62,706 bases of DNA. Source: Halanaerobiales bacterium (GTDB lineage: Bacteria; Bacillota; Halanaerobiia; Halanaerobiales; DTU029). The stretch's first letter is position 1; every line of letters starts with the position of its first letter. Below, one piece after another: positions 44,139 to 55,612 of the stretch. Location of the stretch: NCBI GenBank assembly GCA_025451675.1, contig JANWJZ010000041.1, positions 1-62,706 of the forward strand. The letters run 5' to 3'. Made by a program: the position numbers and the translations under genes. The notes beneath the pieces were generated by a model that ran no database searches, was not told the DNA's origin, and was given only the letters and a program-made list of their open reading frames with translations.

Positions 44139-44348
44139 CTATTCAACCGGATCATAACCACCAGGATTCATGGGGTTACATCTGATTATTCGCTTTATAG
44201 ATAAATAAGTTCCCTTTATCACCCCATATTTCTCAATGGCCTGAATGCTATAGGCAGAGCAGGTAGGGTAAAATCTGCAGCTTCCAGGGAACAGGGGGGA
44301 TATAAACTTCTGATAAAATCTGATTAGAAAAATAAAGACCAGCTTCAT
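44139..44348 (-). CDS. yidD: Membrane protein insertion efficiency factor YidD
   Basis: This 69-residue protein has the family's amphipathic start ([20 protein letters not shown]) and the motif [20 protein letters not shown], with conserved cysteines. It ends with [14 protein letters not shown], as usual. It lies between rnpA and yidC. Confidence 0.96.
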   Translation of the reverse strand: MKLVFIFLIRFYQKFISPLFPGSCRFYPTCSAYSIQAIEKYGVIKGTYLSIKRIIRCNPMNPGGYDPVE

Positions 44349-44358
44349 TTATTATCCC

Positions 44359-44700
44359 TCATTTTTCAATTAAACCAGCCTTATGTAATAATTTATCCAC
44401 TTCCCCTTCCAGTTCTGTATAGTCCAGGTTTATAGCCGGCCTTCTGGCAATGATAACCAGGTCATAACCTTTTTTCAGATCTGTTTTTAACCTCATAATC
44501 TCCCTTAATCTTCTTTTCAGTTTATTCCTCACAACAGCTTTTCCAAGTTTTTTACTGATGGAAAAACCAAACCTATTGTGATCAATATTTTCCCTATTGG
44601 GATAATAGTAAAGAACCAGACAATATGAAGCAACAGATTTTCCTCTATTATAAACCCGGCGGAAATCAGAATTTTTTCTTAAACGTTGTTTTTTATTCAC
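44359..44700 (-). CDS. rnpA: Ribonuclease P protein component
   Basis: This 113-residue protein has the RNase P signature (SKKLGKAVVRNKLKRRLREI, the RNR motif) and the N-terminal RLRKNSDFRRVYNRGKSVAS. It binds the RNase P RNA for tRNA 5' maturation. It starts with GTG at 44700, and GGAGG is about 12 bases upstream, a rather long spacing. In most bacteria rpmH precedes it; here a promoter is only about 40 bases upstream, leaving no room for rpmH. Confidence 0.96.
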   Translation of the reverse strand: MNKKQRLRKNSDFRRVYNRGKSVASYCLVLYYYPNRENIDHNRFGFSISKKLGKAVVRNKLKRRLREIMRLKTDLKKGYDLVIIARRPAINLDYTELEGEVDKLLHKAGLIEK

Positions 44701-45311
44701 AAAAGATATTAACCTCCATTATTACAGTTACAAATTTAATTATATGTTATTTAATTTACATAGTCAAGAATATCCCCATTATCATTTTTGTGGATAATTA
44801 TCATTTCTGTTGATAATTCACCCGGAATCTGTTATGATAATTATAAAAAGAATATCTGTCTGGCCATGTCAGTATGCTATTAACTGGACATTGGCCAGTT
44901 TTTACCTGCTATCCTATATATATTAACACCCATATTAAGTGTGTATTAATAGTTTTCCACAGAGTGTTGATTATATAATTTTCCCTTAATCCTCATTATA
45001 GCAGCTTTAAAACGGTTCTTTACTCAGGATTTATCCACAAAACACATGTTTTTATCCACAAACTGTTAATAATTCACCAGACTCCCCCCTCCTTCTGTGG
45101 ACAATCAGAAAAGATATCCACAACTTTTTGTTAATAAGTTGTCAATTGTGTGAATAACTTTGCCCTTTTCCTTAATAATTAAGGTTTTTTTCTGTGGACA
45201 AACCTTAAGCTTATCCACAAAATTGTTGATAAGTCCAGTGAATAACTTTTAATACTGTTAATAACATTCACTTATTAAATCATAATTTTGATGCTTCTGG
45301 GAGGTTTTTTT
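44701..45311. other. Origin region upstream of dnaA (oriC part 1)
   Basis: About 600 AT-rich bases without a gene. Perfect DnaA boxes (TTATCCACA or its complement) are at 44789-44797, 45031-45039, 45052-45060 and 45211-45219. One-mismatch or variant boxes are at 44808-44816, 44953-44961, 45096-45104, 45114-45122, 45149-45157, 45193-45201 and 45224-45232. No open frame with basic ribosomal L34 sequence is present on either strand. The dnaA promoter must lie here but is not obvious. Confidence 0.92.
44739..44767 (-). promoter_or_regulatory. SigA promoter of rnpA-yidD-yidC-jag
   Basis: TTGACT (44762-44767, minus strand) and a perfect TATAAT (44739-44744) are 17 bases apart. The leader to the rnpA GTG is about 32 bases. 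Confidence 0.85.
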
Positions 45312-46682
45312 ATGTCTTTATCAATGGATGAACTTACACATATCTGGCAGGAAACTCTAAATAAAATCAGGGAAAGGCTGAGCAATCCGAGTTTTAAAAC
45401 ATGGTTTTCAGATACTGAACCGGTTAAAATAAACGAAAATGACCAGTTAATTATAGAAGTTCCCAATGAATTTATTAAGGACTGGTTGGAATCCAGATAT
45501 GTAGATTTAATACAGGAAATTATTAAAGGTTTAACCAATAATGATTGGAAAATAGTTTTTCTGACACCAGAAGAGATTGAAAACTTAAATCAACCAGCTA
45601 CAAATTTATTAAATAATTCCGGTAACGAGAGCAAACCGGAGGACAGGAGATTTAACGGCCTTAATCCCAAATATGTTTTCGATACTTTTGTCGTAGGTAA
45701 TAGCAACAGGTTTGCCCATGCAGCAGCTCTGGCCGTAGCAGAGGCCCCAGCCAAAGCCTACAACCCCTTATTTATCTATGGTGACGTTGGCCTGGGGAAA
45801 ACCCACCTGATGCAGGCCATAGCCCATTTTATCCTGGAGCATAATCCTGATAGCAAGGTTGTCTATGTATCTTCCGAAACCTTTACTAATGAGTTAATTA
45901 ATGCCATTAAAGATGATACTACTGTAGAATTCAGGGAAAAATATAGAAATATAGATGTACTCTTAATTGACGATATTCAATTTCTGGCCAAGAAGGAAAG
46001 AACCCAGGAGGAATTTTTCCATACCTTCAATGCCCTGCATGAATCCGGCAGGCAATTGATTATCTCCAGTGACCGGCCGCCAAAGGAAATACCTACATTG
46101 GAAGACAGGTTGCGTTCCCGTTTCGAATGGGGTTTGATTACAGATATTCAGAAACCTGATCTGGAAACCAGGATAGCAATACTTAGAAAGAAGGCAGATA
46201 TCGAAAACCTGGAAATACCCAATGAGGTTATTATCTACATTGCCAATAATATTAAATCCAATATCAGGGAACTGGAAGGGGCCCTAACCAAGGTTATCGC
46301 CTATTCCTCAGTGGTTGAAAAGGAATTAAACCTGGAGCTGGCTCATGAAGCGTTGAAAGACCTCCTTTCCAAAAATGAAGAATCCAATAGAAAGATAGAT
46401 GTTAATTTAATTCAGAAGATAGTCTGTGAATATTATAATCTGGATATAGAAGATATGAAATCAAAGAAAAGGACCCAGAATATCGCTTTTCCGCGCCAGA
46501 TAGCCATGTACCTTTCCAGAGAATTGACTGATCTTTCCCTGCCCCAGATTGGTGAAGAATTTGGTGGCAGAGATCATACTACAGTAATCCATGCCCATAA
46601 TAAGATCCAGGAGCTCTATGATGCAGATATTGATTTTAAGACTACCATCAACAAGCTGATGGATAAGATCAGGAACAACTAA
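45312..46682 (+). CDS. dnaA: Chromosomal replication initiator DnaA
   Basis: This 456-residue protein has domain I ([20 protein letters not shown]), a short linker, the AAA+ domain with Walker A ([16 protein letters not shown]) and Walker B ([14 protein letters not shown]), and domain IV with the DNA-binding signature ([20 protein letters not shown]). Walker A has Asp in place of the common second Gly, which still fits the P-loop. I chose the ATG at 45312, 7 bases behind GGGAGG. It is flanked on both sides by DnaA boxes. Confidence 0.98.
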   Translation: MSLSMDELTHIWQETLNKIRERLSNPSFKTWFSDTEPVKINENDQLIIEVPNEFIKDWLESRYVDLIQEIIKGLTNNDWKIVFLTPEEIENLNQPATNLLNNSGNESKPEDRRFNGLNPKYVFDTFVVGNSNRFAHAAALAVAEAPAKAYNPLFIYGDVGLGKTHLMQAIAHFILEHNPDSKVVYVSSETFTNELINAIKDDTTVEFREKYRNIDVLLIDDIQFLAKKERTQEEFFHTFNALHESGRQLIISSDRPPKEIPTLEDRLRSRFEWGLITDIQKPDLETRIAILRKKADIENLEIPNEVIIYIANNIKSNIRELEGALTKVIAYSSVVEKELNLELAHEALKDLLSKNEESNRKIDVNLIQKIVCEYYNLDIEDMKSKKRTQNIAFPRQIAMYLSRELTDLSLPQIGEEFGGRDHTTVIHAHNKIQELYDADIDFKTTINKLMDKIRNN

Positions 46683-46971
46683 CTAAAACTGTTTATATCT
46701 TTATGGATATCCTGTAGATTTTTTGTTAACAATTGTGGATTAAAAATAAGCAAATTTTTTTTGTGTTAAGATGTGGATAAATATTTACTGCCCATTAACA
46801 TTTTTTCTACAGGAAATATCAGCAGTCTGACAGCACTACAAACACTTTTCAACATATCTACAGGCCCTATTACTATTACTACTGGTTTTTATTAGATTAT
46901 TTATTACTATTAAAATGGGCAATTTTCTTTTACACAATGTGGATAAGTTTCAAATACAGGGGGTTTAGAAA
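46683..46971. other. Origin region between dnaA and dnaN (oriC part 2)
   Basis: Perfect DnaA boxes in reverse orientation (TGTGGATAA) are at 46772-46780 and 46938-46946, with a variant at 46734-46742. The middle holds the unwinding-element candidate and an AT-rich stretch. There is no open frame. This matches the bipartite Bacillus layout, with the unwinding part downstream of dnaA. Confidence 0.88.
46846..46884 (+). other. DnaA-trio-like unwinding element
   Basis: Two variant DnaA boxes, TTTTCAACA (46846-46854) and ATATCTACA (46854-46862), are followed by a short GC cluster (GGCCC) and then six triplets, CTATTACTATTACTACTG (46867-46884), and AT-rich DNA. The order box-box-GC-trio is that of the basal unwinding system of B. 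subtilis oriC, whose trio has a similar CTA/TTA pattern. Confidence 0.75.
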
Positions 46972-48084
46972 ATGAATTTAACTATCAATCAAAAGGATTT
47001 TTATCATGGTGTACAAATCGTACAGAGAGCTGTTGCAAGCAGAAGCACATTGCCGATTCTAAAGGGGATTTATCTGGAAGCTGTAAAGGATAAAGGATTA
47101 AAATTGATCGCCAATAATTTAGAGATGGGTATAGAGTACTGGGTAAAAGCAAATATTATAGAAGAAGGTATATTTGTTTTACCGGCTAATGAATTATCCA
47201 ATATTCTCAGGGAATTACCGGCAGCTGAAATATCTTTCCAGGTAGATAAGAGTAACTATCAGGCAAAGATTAACTGCTTAAATTCCCGTTTTACTCTCAA
47301 GGGATATCAGGCTGATGAATTTCCACAATTACCGGAAGTGGAAGGTGCTTTAAGCTTTAACTTTAATGCCCTTACCTTCAGAGAAATGATTGAAGAAGTA
47401 AAGTTTTCCACATCCACAGATCAGACCCAGCCTACCCTTACTGGTGGCTTACTGGTTTTATCTCCGGGAGAGATTAGCCTTGTGGCAACAAATACATACC
47501 GTCTGGCCTATAGCAAGAGGGAAATCAATAATGATCTGGATAAGGAAGTAAAGGTTATCCTGCCAGGTACTACTTTAAATGAGTTAAATCACCTCATAGG
47601 GGATGAAGAGGATGAAATGAATATCCTCTTAAATGAAAGTTACGTCCGATTTACCTTTAATGAGATTGTCTTTATTTCAAGGCTTATTGAGGGACAATTC
47701 CCCAATTATAAACAGGTAATTCCAGTGGATTTTAAGTCCTCTGTAAAGATAGACCGGGTTGAGTTTTTGAATGCTGTGAAGAGGGTTTCCCTGATTGCCC
47801 GCCTGGATTCCAACGTGATCACTCTGAATGTCAATAAAGACCAGATGTCCATAAGTTCTACCAGTACCGAGTATGGTGATGCCCTGGAGCTGGTAGAGAT
47901 AGAACTGGAAGGAGAGGAACAGACCATTAATATAGATGCCAATTATTTAATGGATGTTCTGCGGACCTTGAAGAGTGAACTGGTAAATATCCTGTTGATT
48001 GGTCCCCTGAATCCATTGACTATCAGGAAATATCCGGAAGATAATTATATCTATCTGATCATGCCTGTGAGACCAGGTGCTTAA
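46972..48084 (+). CDS. dnaN: DNA polymerase III beta sliding clamp
   Basis: This 370-residue protein is the processivity ring. It shows the three-fold domain pattern: SRSTLPILKGIYLEAVKDKG in domain 1, the KFSTSTDQTQPTLTGGLLVL segment in domain 2, and the C-terminal YLIMPVRPG, the family end that lines the partner pocket. The length is normal. Its stop overlaps the possible early start of yaaA. Confidence 0.98.
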   Translation: MNLTINQKDFYHGVQIVQRAVASRSTLPILKGIYLEAVKDKGLKLIANNLEMGIEYWVKANIIEEGIFVLPANELSNILRELPAAEISFQVDKSNYQAKINCLNSRFTLKGYQADEFPQLPEVEGALSFNFNALTFREMIEEVKFSTSTDQTQPTLTGGLLVLSPGEISLVATNTYRLAYSKREINNDLDKEVKVILPGTTLNELNHLIGDEEDEMNILLNESYVRFTFNEIVFISRLIEGQFPNYKQVIPVDFKSSVKIDRVEFLNAVKRVSLIARLDSNVITLNVNKDQMSISSTSTEYGDALELVEIELEGEEQTINIDANYLMDVLRTLKSELVNILLIGPLNPLTIRKYPEDNYIYLIMPVRPGA

Positions 48085-48100
48085 AGGGGTGGCCAGTCCT

Positions 48101-48316
48101 ATGAAGCAAATTAAGATAAATACAGAGGAGATCAAGCTGGATCAATTTTTAAAGTGGGCCAATATTGTTAGTACCGGTGGTGAAGCCAAATATTTGATCC
48201 AGACTGGAGAGATACTGGTCAATGGAGTGGTAGAAAATAGAAGAGGGCGTAAATTAAAAATTAATGATATAATAGAAGTTAAGGGAACTAATGAAAAATT
48301 TCAGGTGAGTCGATAG
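48101..48316 (+). CDS. yaaA: S4-domain protein YaaA (RlbA-like)
   Basis: This 71-residue protein is a single S4 RNA-binding domain: EEIKLDQFLKWANIVSTGGE, then YLIQTGEILVNGVVENRRGR. It is always found between dnaN and recF in Firmicutes and is linked to ribosome assembly. I chose the ATG at 48101, 8 bases after an AAAGGGGTGG site, not an earlier start inside dnaN. Confidence 0.94.
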   Translation: MKQIKINTEEIKLDQFLKWANIVSTGGEAKYLIQTGEILVNGVVENRRGRKLKINDIIEVKGTNEKFQVSR

Positions 48317-48320
48317 TTAT

Positions 48321-49418
48321 ATGATTTTGGAGAAAATTAGCCTGCATAATTTCAGAAATTTACAGAGAGTTTTCCTGGAACCTTCCCCTGCCATCAATAT
48401 CCTGGTCGGTGATAATGGGCAGGGGAAGACCAATATTCTGGAATCGATTTATTTGTTGGGAACCCTTTCTTCTCACAGGACAGCTAATGACCGGGAGATG
48501 ATTAACTGGGATAAAGAAAGGGCCCAGGTGGATGTTCTCTTGCGTAAAAGGGACCATTCCCTTAAATTAACTGTAACCCTGGAAGGTTCCAGTAAAAGGG
48601 TACAGGTTAACGATACACCCCTGGAGAAAAAGTCGGAATTTATAGGAAACTTGAATGTAGTCCTGTTTTCTCCTGAGGATTTAAACCTGGTTAAAGGCGG
48701 GCCATCCTACCGGAGGGATTTTCTTGATATAGAGGTATCCCAGGTAAGCAGTTATTATCATCATCTTTTGAATGAATACAGGCACGTTTTACGGCAACGG
48801 AATTTTTATTTAAAGGAATTGAAGGAAAATTATAAGAAAGATTATGGAGTTTTGGAGATCTGGGATGAAAAATTAATTGACCTGGGAAGCAGGATTATTG
48901 AAAAAAGAATGGAAGTAATTGAGAAGTTACAGATATTAGCCCGTCTGAATCAACGCAGGATTACAGGAGGTAAAGAGAATCTCTCAATAGAGTATGAATG
49001 CAGCCTTGGCGAACTAAATGCTGATATTTACTCTATATTCAGGAAAGTATTAGTAAATAATAGAGAAGAAGAGGTAAAAAGGGGTTATACCCTGTATGGC
49101 CCTCACAGGGATGATTTAATCCTTAAAGTTAATGGAATAGACATCCGTAAATACGGTTCTCAGGGCCAGCAGAGGACAAGTGCCCTGGCTTTAAAACTGG
49201 CAGAATTGGAATTCATGAAATCGGAAAGCGGAGAATACCCTGTCCTTTTACTGGATGATGTCTTTTCTGAACTGGACCAGAAGAGGAAGGATATTCTCCT
49301 TGAGCTGATTGCAGGCCGGATTCAAACCTTTATTACAGCAACGGATTTGAATATTATAGGGAAATTAAAACACTCTGACTATAAGTTATTTAAGGTTAAA
49401 CAAGGTTTTATTGATTAA
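48321..49418 (+). CDS. recF: Recombination/repair ATPase RecF
   Basis: This 365-residue SMC-like protein helps load RecA at gaps. Walker A is LVGDNGQGKTNILESIYLLG, the signature region is KYGSQGQQRTSALALKLAEL, and Walker B is PVLLLDDVFSELDQKRK. It starts with LEKISLHNFRNLQ, the typical RecF N-terminus, at an ATG only 4 bases after the yaaA stop. Confidence 0.97.
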   Translation: MILEKISLHNFRNLQRVFLEPSPAINILVGDNGQGKTNILESIYLLGTLSSHRTANDREMINWDKERAQVDVLLRKRDHSLKLTVTLEGSSKRVQVNDTPLEKKSEFIGNLNVVLFSPEDLNLVKGGPSYRRDFLDIEVSQVSSYYHHLLNEYRHVLRQRNFYLKELKENYKKDYGVLEIWDEKLIDLGSRIIEKRMEVIEKLQILARLNQRRITGGKENLSIEYECSLGELNADIYSIFRKVLVNNREEEVKRGYTLYGPHRDDLILKVNGIDIRKYGSQGQQRTSALALKLAELEFMKSESGEYPVLLLDDVFSELDQKRKDILLELIAGRIQTFITATDLNIIGKLKHSDYKLFKVKQGFID

Positions 49419-49430
49419 GGAGTGAGAAAA

Positions 49431-51621
<2,191 letters not shown>

Positions 51622-51647
51622 GAATAGAGGAAAAGGTAGGTGTCTAA

Positions 51648-54230
51648 GTGGTGGATGGACTAAGTCAGGAGAGAATTAAAAGAGTAGATATAAATAGCGA
51701 GATGCGGGGGGCATATCTTGATTATGCCATGAGTGTTATTGTCAGCCGCGCTTTACCGGATGTACGGGATGGTTTAAAACCTGTCCATCGGCGTATCCTT
51801 TATTCCATGTACGAGCTGGGAATGACTCCAAATAAGCCCCATAAAAAGTCTGCCCGTATCGTAGGGGAGGTACTGGGAAAATATCATCCCCATGGTGATA
51901 CTGCTGTCTATGATTCAATGGTCAGGATGGCCCAGGATTTTTCCTATCGTTATCCTCTGGTAGATGGCCATGGAAACTTTGGTTCCATTGATGGTGATTC
52001 AGCTGCAGCTATGAGGTATACCGAAGCCAGAATGTCCCATATTGCCCTGGAACTTCTAAAGGATATTGAGAAAGATACGGTAGATTTTATGCCTAACTTC
52101 GATGAATCCCTGCAGGAGCCGGTTGTTTTACCTTCCAGGTTACCCAACCTTTTATTGAATGGTACTTCCGGTATTGCTGTAGGTATGGCAACCAGTATCC
52201 CACCCCATAACATGGGTGAAGTAATAGACGGCATTATAGCCCTGATCGATAATCCGGATATGGAGATTATGGACCTGATGAAGATCATCAAGGGGCCTGA
52301 TTTTCCTACCGGTGCTTTAATCATGGGGAAAAAGAGCATTTATCAGGCCTATAAGACTGGCCGGGGTAAATTGACGGTCAGGGCCAGGACAAGGATTGAA
52401 GAGACAGAAAGCGGCAGGGCCAGGATTATTGTTGATGAGATACCCTATCAGGTCAATAAGGCCCGTTTGATTGAAAAGATTGCTGAATTGGTCAGGGAAG
52501 AGAAGATTACCGGTATCAGCGATCTCCGGGATGAATCTGACCGGCATGGCATGCGGATCATGATCGAGTTGAAAAAAGGCGAGGTACCGGAGGTAATCCT
52601 GAATCAGTTATTTAAATATACTGATTTACAGACAACCTTCAGTGTAATCATGCTGGCCCTGGTAGATGGGATGCCGAAAATCCTCAACCTGAAACAAATC
52701 ATGAATCATTATATTGAACACCAGAAAGATGTTATTACCCGGAGGACTCAATATGACCTGAATAAGGCCAGAGAGAGGGCACATATACTGGAGGGTTACC
52801 GTATAGCCCTGGCCAATATTGATGAGATTGTAGACCTGATTAAAAATGCCCCGGATGGGCCGACTGCCAGGGAAAAACTCATAGCCATATATAGTCTCAC
52901 TGAAAAACAGGCTGAGGCCATTTTACAGATGAGATTACAGCGCCTGACTGGCCTGGAGAGGGATAAGATAGAGGCAGAATACCAGGAATTACTCAAGACT
53001 ATTGCCTACCTTACTTCGATCCTCGAGGATGAAAGTAAGTTACTGGGCATTATCAAGGAGGAACTGCTGGAGCTGAAGAGGAAATACCAGGATGAGCGCA
53101 GGACAGATATCAGGGAAGAGGCGGTAGACCTGGAGATTGAAGATCTCATCGCTGATGAGCAGATGGTGATAACCTTAACCCATCAGGGGTATATAAAGAG
53201 ACAACCTCTTGAAACTTACCGCAGCCAGAAGAGAGGCGGCAAGGGAATAGTAGGTTTAAATACGAGGGAAGGGGATTTTGTCAAGGATATCTTTATTACT
53301 TCCACTCATCATAATTTCCTCTTCTTTACCAACCATGGTAAGGTATACAGGTTAAAGGTCTTTGAAATACCGGAAGGCAGCCGCCAGGCCAGGGGTACAG
53401 CTATAGTTAATCTCCTGGAACTGGGTGAAGGTGAAGTAGTTAATACCGTGATACCCATTAAGGAGTTTGACGAAGAAGGATATCTGATCATGGTTACCAG
53501 GAATGGCCTGGTCAAGAAAACCCCCCTAATTGAATATGAATCGAACTACTCTGGTTTAATCGGTATTACCCTGCGGGATAATGATAAGTTGATCGATGTC
53601 AAATATACTGATGGAAAGCAGAATATTATCATTGTGACCCATCAGGGTAAGGCCATCCGTTTTTGTGAAAAGGATGTGCGGGAGACTGGCCGGGCCAGCA
53701 TGGGGGTAAAAGCTATCACCCTGGATGAAGGCGATTTTGTAGTCGGTATGGGTGTAGATGGTGAAGGAGAGGATCTGCTGATTATTACTGAAAAGGGTTA
53801 TGGTAAGAGGACCCCATTAGGGGAGTACCGTTTACAGAATAGAGGCGGGAAAGGTTTAATTGCTGCCAACATAACCGATAGAAATGGTAATATAGCCGCA
53901 GTAAAGGTGGTCAATAAAGAAGATGAGGTAATGATTATCAGTAGAGAGGGAATCATAATCAGAACGGAAGTAAGCCAGATTTCCCGTATTGGTAGAAATA
54001 CCCAGGGTGTGAAGGTTATGGCCCTGGAGGAAGGGGACCGGGTAGTTGCCCTGGCTGGAATTGCCCCTGAAGATGAGGATGAAGGAGAAAATATTGAGTT
54101 AGAAGATATTGATATAGAAGATATTGATTTACAAGACAGCGGATTAGATGATATTGAATTAAAAGATATTGAATTAAAAGATATTGAACCGGAGGATAAT
54201 GATTTAGAAGATTTCACAGATATTGATTAA
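51648..54230 (+). CDS. gyrA: DNA gyrase subunit A with long acidic tail
   Basis: This 860-residue subunit cuts and rejoins DNA. The catalytic tyrosine is in [13 protein letters not shown], near residue 123. The C-terminal beta-pinwheel has the GyrA box region [15 protein letters not shown]. After the pinwheel (about residue 807) comes a tail of 53 residues, 28 of them Asp or Glu and two Lys, made of short I/L-E-D-I-like repeats. The start is a GTG at 51648 (or 51651), with GGTAGGTG upstream. Confidence 0.98.
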   Translation: MVDGLSQERIKRVDINSEMRGAYLDYAMSVIVSRALPDVRDGLKPVHRRILYSMYELGMTPNKPHKKSARIVGEVLGKYHPHGDTAVYDSMVRMAQDFSYRYPLVDGHGNFGSIDGDSAAAMRYTEARMSHIALELLKDIEKDTVDFMPNFDESLQEPVVLPSRLPNLLLNGTSGIAVGMATSIPPHNMGEVIDGIIALIDNPDMEIMDLMKIIKGPDFPTGALIMGKKSIYQAYKTGRGKLTVRARTRIEETESGRARIIVDEIPYQVNKARLIEKIAELVREEKITGISDLRDESDRHGMRIMIELKKGEVPEVILNQLFKYTDLQTTFSVIMLALVDGMPKILNLKQIMNHYIEHQKDVITRRTQYDLNKARERAHILEGYRIALANIDEIVDLIKNAPDGPTAREKLIAIYSLTEKQAEAILQMRLQRLTGLERDKIEAEYQELLKTIAYLTSILEDESKLLGIIKEELLELKRKYQDERRTDIREEAVDLEIEDLIADEQMVITLTHQGYIKRQPLETYRSQKRGGKGIVGLNTREGDFVKDIFITSTHHNFLFFTNHGKVYRLKVFEIPEGSRQARGTAIVNLLELGEGEVVNTVIPIKEFDEEGYLIMVTRNGLVKKTPLIEYESNYSGLIGITLRDNDKLIDVKYTDGKQNIIIVTHQGKAIRFCEKDVRETGRASMGVKAITLDEGDFVVGMGVDGEGEDLLIITEKGYGKRTPLGEYRLQNRGGKGLIAANITDRNGNIAAVKVVNKEDEVMIISREGIIIRTEVSQISRIGRNTQGVKVMALEEGDRVVALAGIAPEDEDEGENIELEDIDIEDIDLQDSGLDDIELKDIELKDIEPEDNDLEDFTDID
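54150..54188 (+). repeat. 15-bp tandem repeat in the gyrA tail
   Basis: GATATTGAATTAAAA occurs twice in tandem (54150-54164, 54165-54179) and then in part (GATATTGAA, 54180-54188). It encodes D-I-E-L-K units. Such repeats can change in number by slippage without shifting the frame. Confidence 0.9.
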
Positions 54231-54269
54231 AGATGAGATAATATATAGAAAAAGAATATAGCTATCCAG

Positions 54270-54339
54270 ATATCACAATTATTTTTCCGGAAAGGCTCAG
54301 GATTAGCCTGGAAGAAAATAATTGTGATATTTTTTATTT
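54270..54339 (+). terminator. Terminator after gyrA
   Basis: ATATCACAATTATTTT (54270-54285) pairs perfectly with 54315-54330, and a GGCT/AGCC stem lies inside. It is followed by TTTTTATTTA. It probably ends the dnaA/dnaN-gyrA run. Confidence 0.88.
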
Positions 54340-54363
54340 AAAAATATTATATTTCAGGTAATT

Positions 54364-55392
54364 TTACTTGACAGTCTTAATATATTTATTCAATTCCGGC
54401 CAGCGGTCCCGCATTGCAATCAGGTTATATTTATCTATTAACATGATGGGAGTTACTTTAACCCGAACCTCATGTTCCCCATTTTTGACTACCGTATCAT
54501 ATTCCCAGGGTTCTTGCCGGGCCAGATAGCAGGCTACTTTGAAGCTAACCATCCCCAATACATAGGGCATTTTATCCACATCAGCATCATGTTCCTCCCT
54601 GGCAATGGCCAGACAGGCCTCCCTGGTGGCATCTGCCCCTACAGTTATAACCTGTCCGGTCAGGTTTTTCTCCTTTAAAACCTTTACGGCTGCCATGGCC
54701 ATGTCACTGTTATTGGCCAGAATACCCTTTAAATCCGGGTGTTTTTCCAGTGTTTTTCTTACAGTTTTCTCTGCCAGATCTGCGGACCATTCCTGATGCC
54801 ATTCTTCACTGACTATATCTATTTTCTGGTTTTTTCGCAAGATTTCCAGGTTACCGGCACTGATTTCAATGGCCACATTATCATCCTTGTCTCCCTTTAA
54901 AATAAGTACTTTTCCCTGTTCCTCCATCTGTTGTGCCAGGTATTTAGCCTGTTCTACACCGACCCGGAAACTATTACTTGTTAAGTAGGCATCCAGTTTT
55001 GTATCTTCAATGATTCTATCCATGGCGACCAGGGGAATATTCTTTTTTTCAATCTCTTTCAGTATCTCTTTAAGTTCCTCATTTTTTGATTTGACTGGCT
55101 GGATGATAATAGCATCTACCTTTTCCTGCAATAATCTCTCCAGGTTTTCCTTCTCTCTTTCTTCATTCTCGTCAGCATCCAGCAGGATGAGTTCTACATT
55201 ATCCCTTTCCTTCAGGTCCTCCATGGCTTCCCTTATAAATCTGCCAGTAGTACTATTCAAACTGGCAAAGCTGACCCCGATGGTTATCCGGGATGGTAAC
55301 TTACTGACCTTTTCCTCCCTTGCACAACCGGTAAAAAGTAGAGTAAACAGGATTAAAATGAGAAAAGCATATTTCCTGTGTAAAATTTTCAT
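54364..55392 (-). CDS. Sugar-binding lipoprotein (RbsB/XylF type), orphan
   Basis: This 342-residue protein has a lipoprotein signal (FLILILFTLLFTGCARE) and a type-I periplasmic binding fold (ITIGVSFASLNSTTGRFIRE, DAIIIQPVKSKNEELKEILK, IPLVAMDRIIEDTKLDAYLT). DMAMAAVKVLKEKNLTGQVI and VGADATREACLAI match ribose/xylose-binding proteins. No ABC permease or ATPase is next to it, so it is either a chemosensing or two-component input or uses a remote transporter. It lies opposite in direction to gyrA and the ger genes. Confidence 0.9.
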   Translation of the reverse strand: MKILHRKYAFLILILFTLLFTGCAREEKVSKLPSRITIGVSFASLNSTTGRFIREAMEDLKERDNVELILLDADENEEREKENLERLLQEKVDAIIIQPVKSKNEELKEILKEIEKKNIPLVAMDRIIEDTKLDAYLTSNSFRVGVEQAKYLAQQMEEQGKVLILKGDKDDNVAIEISAGNLEILRKNQKIDIVSEEWHQEWSADLAEKTVRKTLEKHPDLKGILANNSDMAMAAVKVLKEKNLTGQVITVGADATREACLAIAREEHDADVDKMPYVLGMVSFKVACYLARQEPWEYDTVVKNGEHEVRVKVTPIMLIDKYNLIAMRDRWPELNKYIKTVK

Positions 55393-55612
55393 CCAGCCTT
55401 CATCTCCCCATCCAGTTCTTTATCCTTTCATTCTCTAATGTTATGTTTTCCTTTTTATTATTTCCGTCCTTCTCCCTTAATATTTTGTACAAAAACAGGA
55501 AATGCTCTTTAAAGCAGTGCTCAACTTAAAGTTAGACAAATCCTTTAATTTAAGGATAAAAGGGAAATATCCAGGGCAATAATAATAAGGGATTATATTA
55601 AAGGGTGATCGG

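Noticed and set aside
45226-45255. TTGATA with TAATAC as the dnaA promoter
   Set aside because: The -10 is poor and the -35 lies in a DnaA-box variant; the evidence is too weak to call a promoter.
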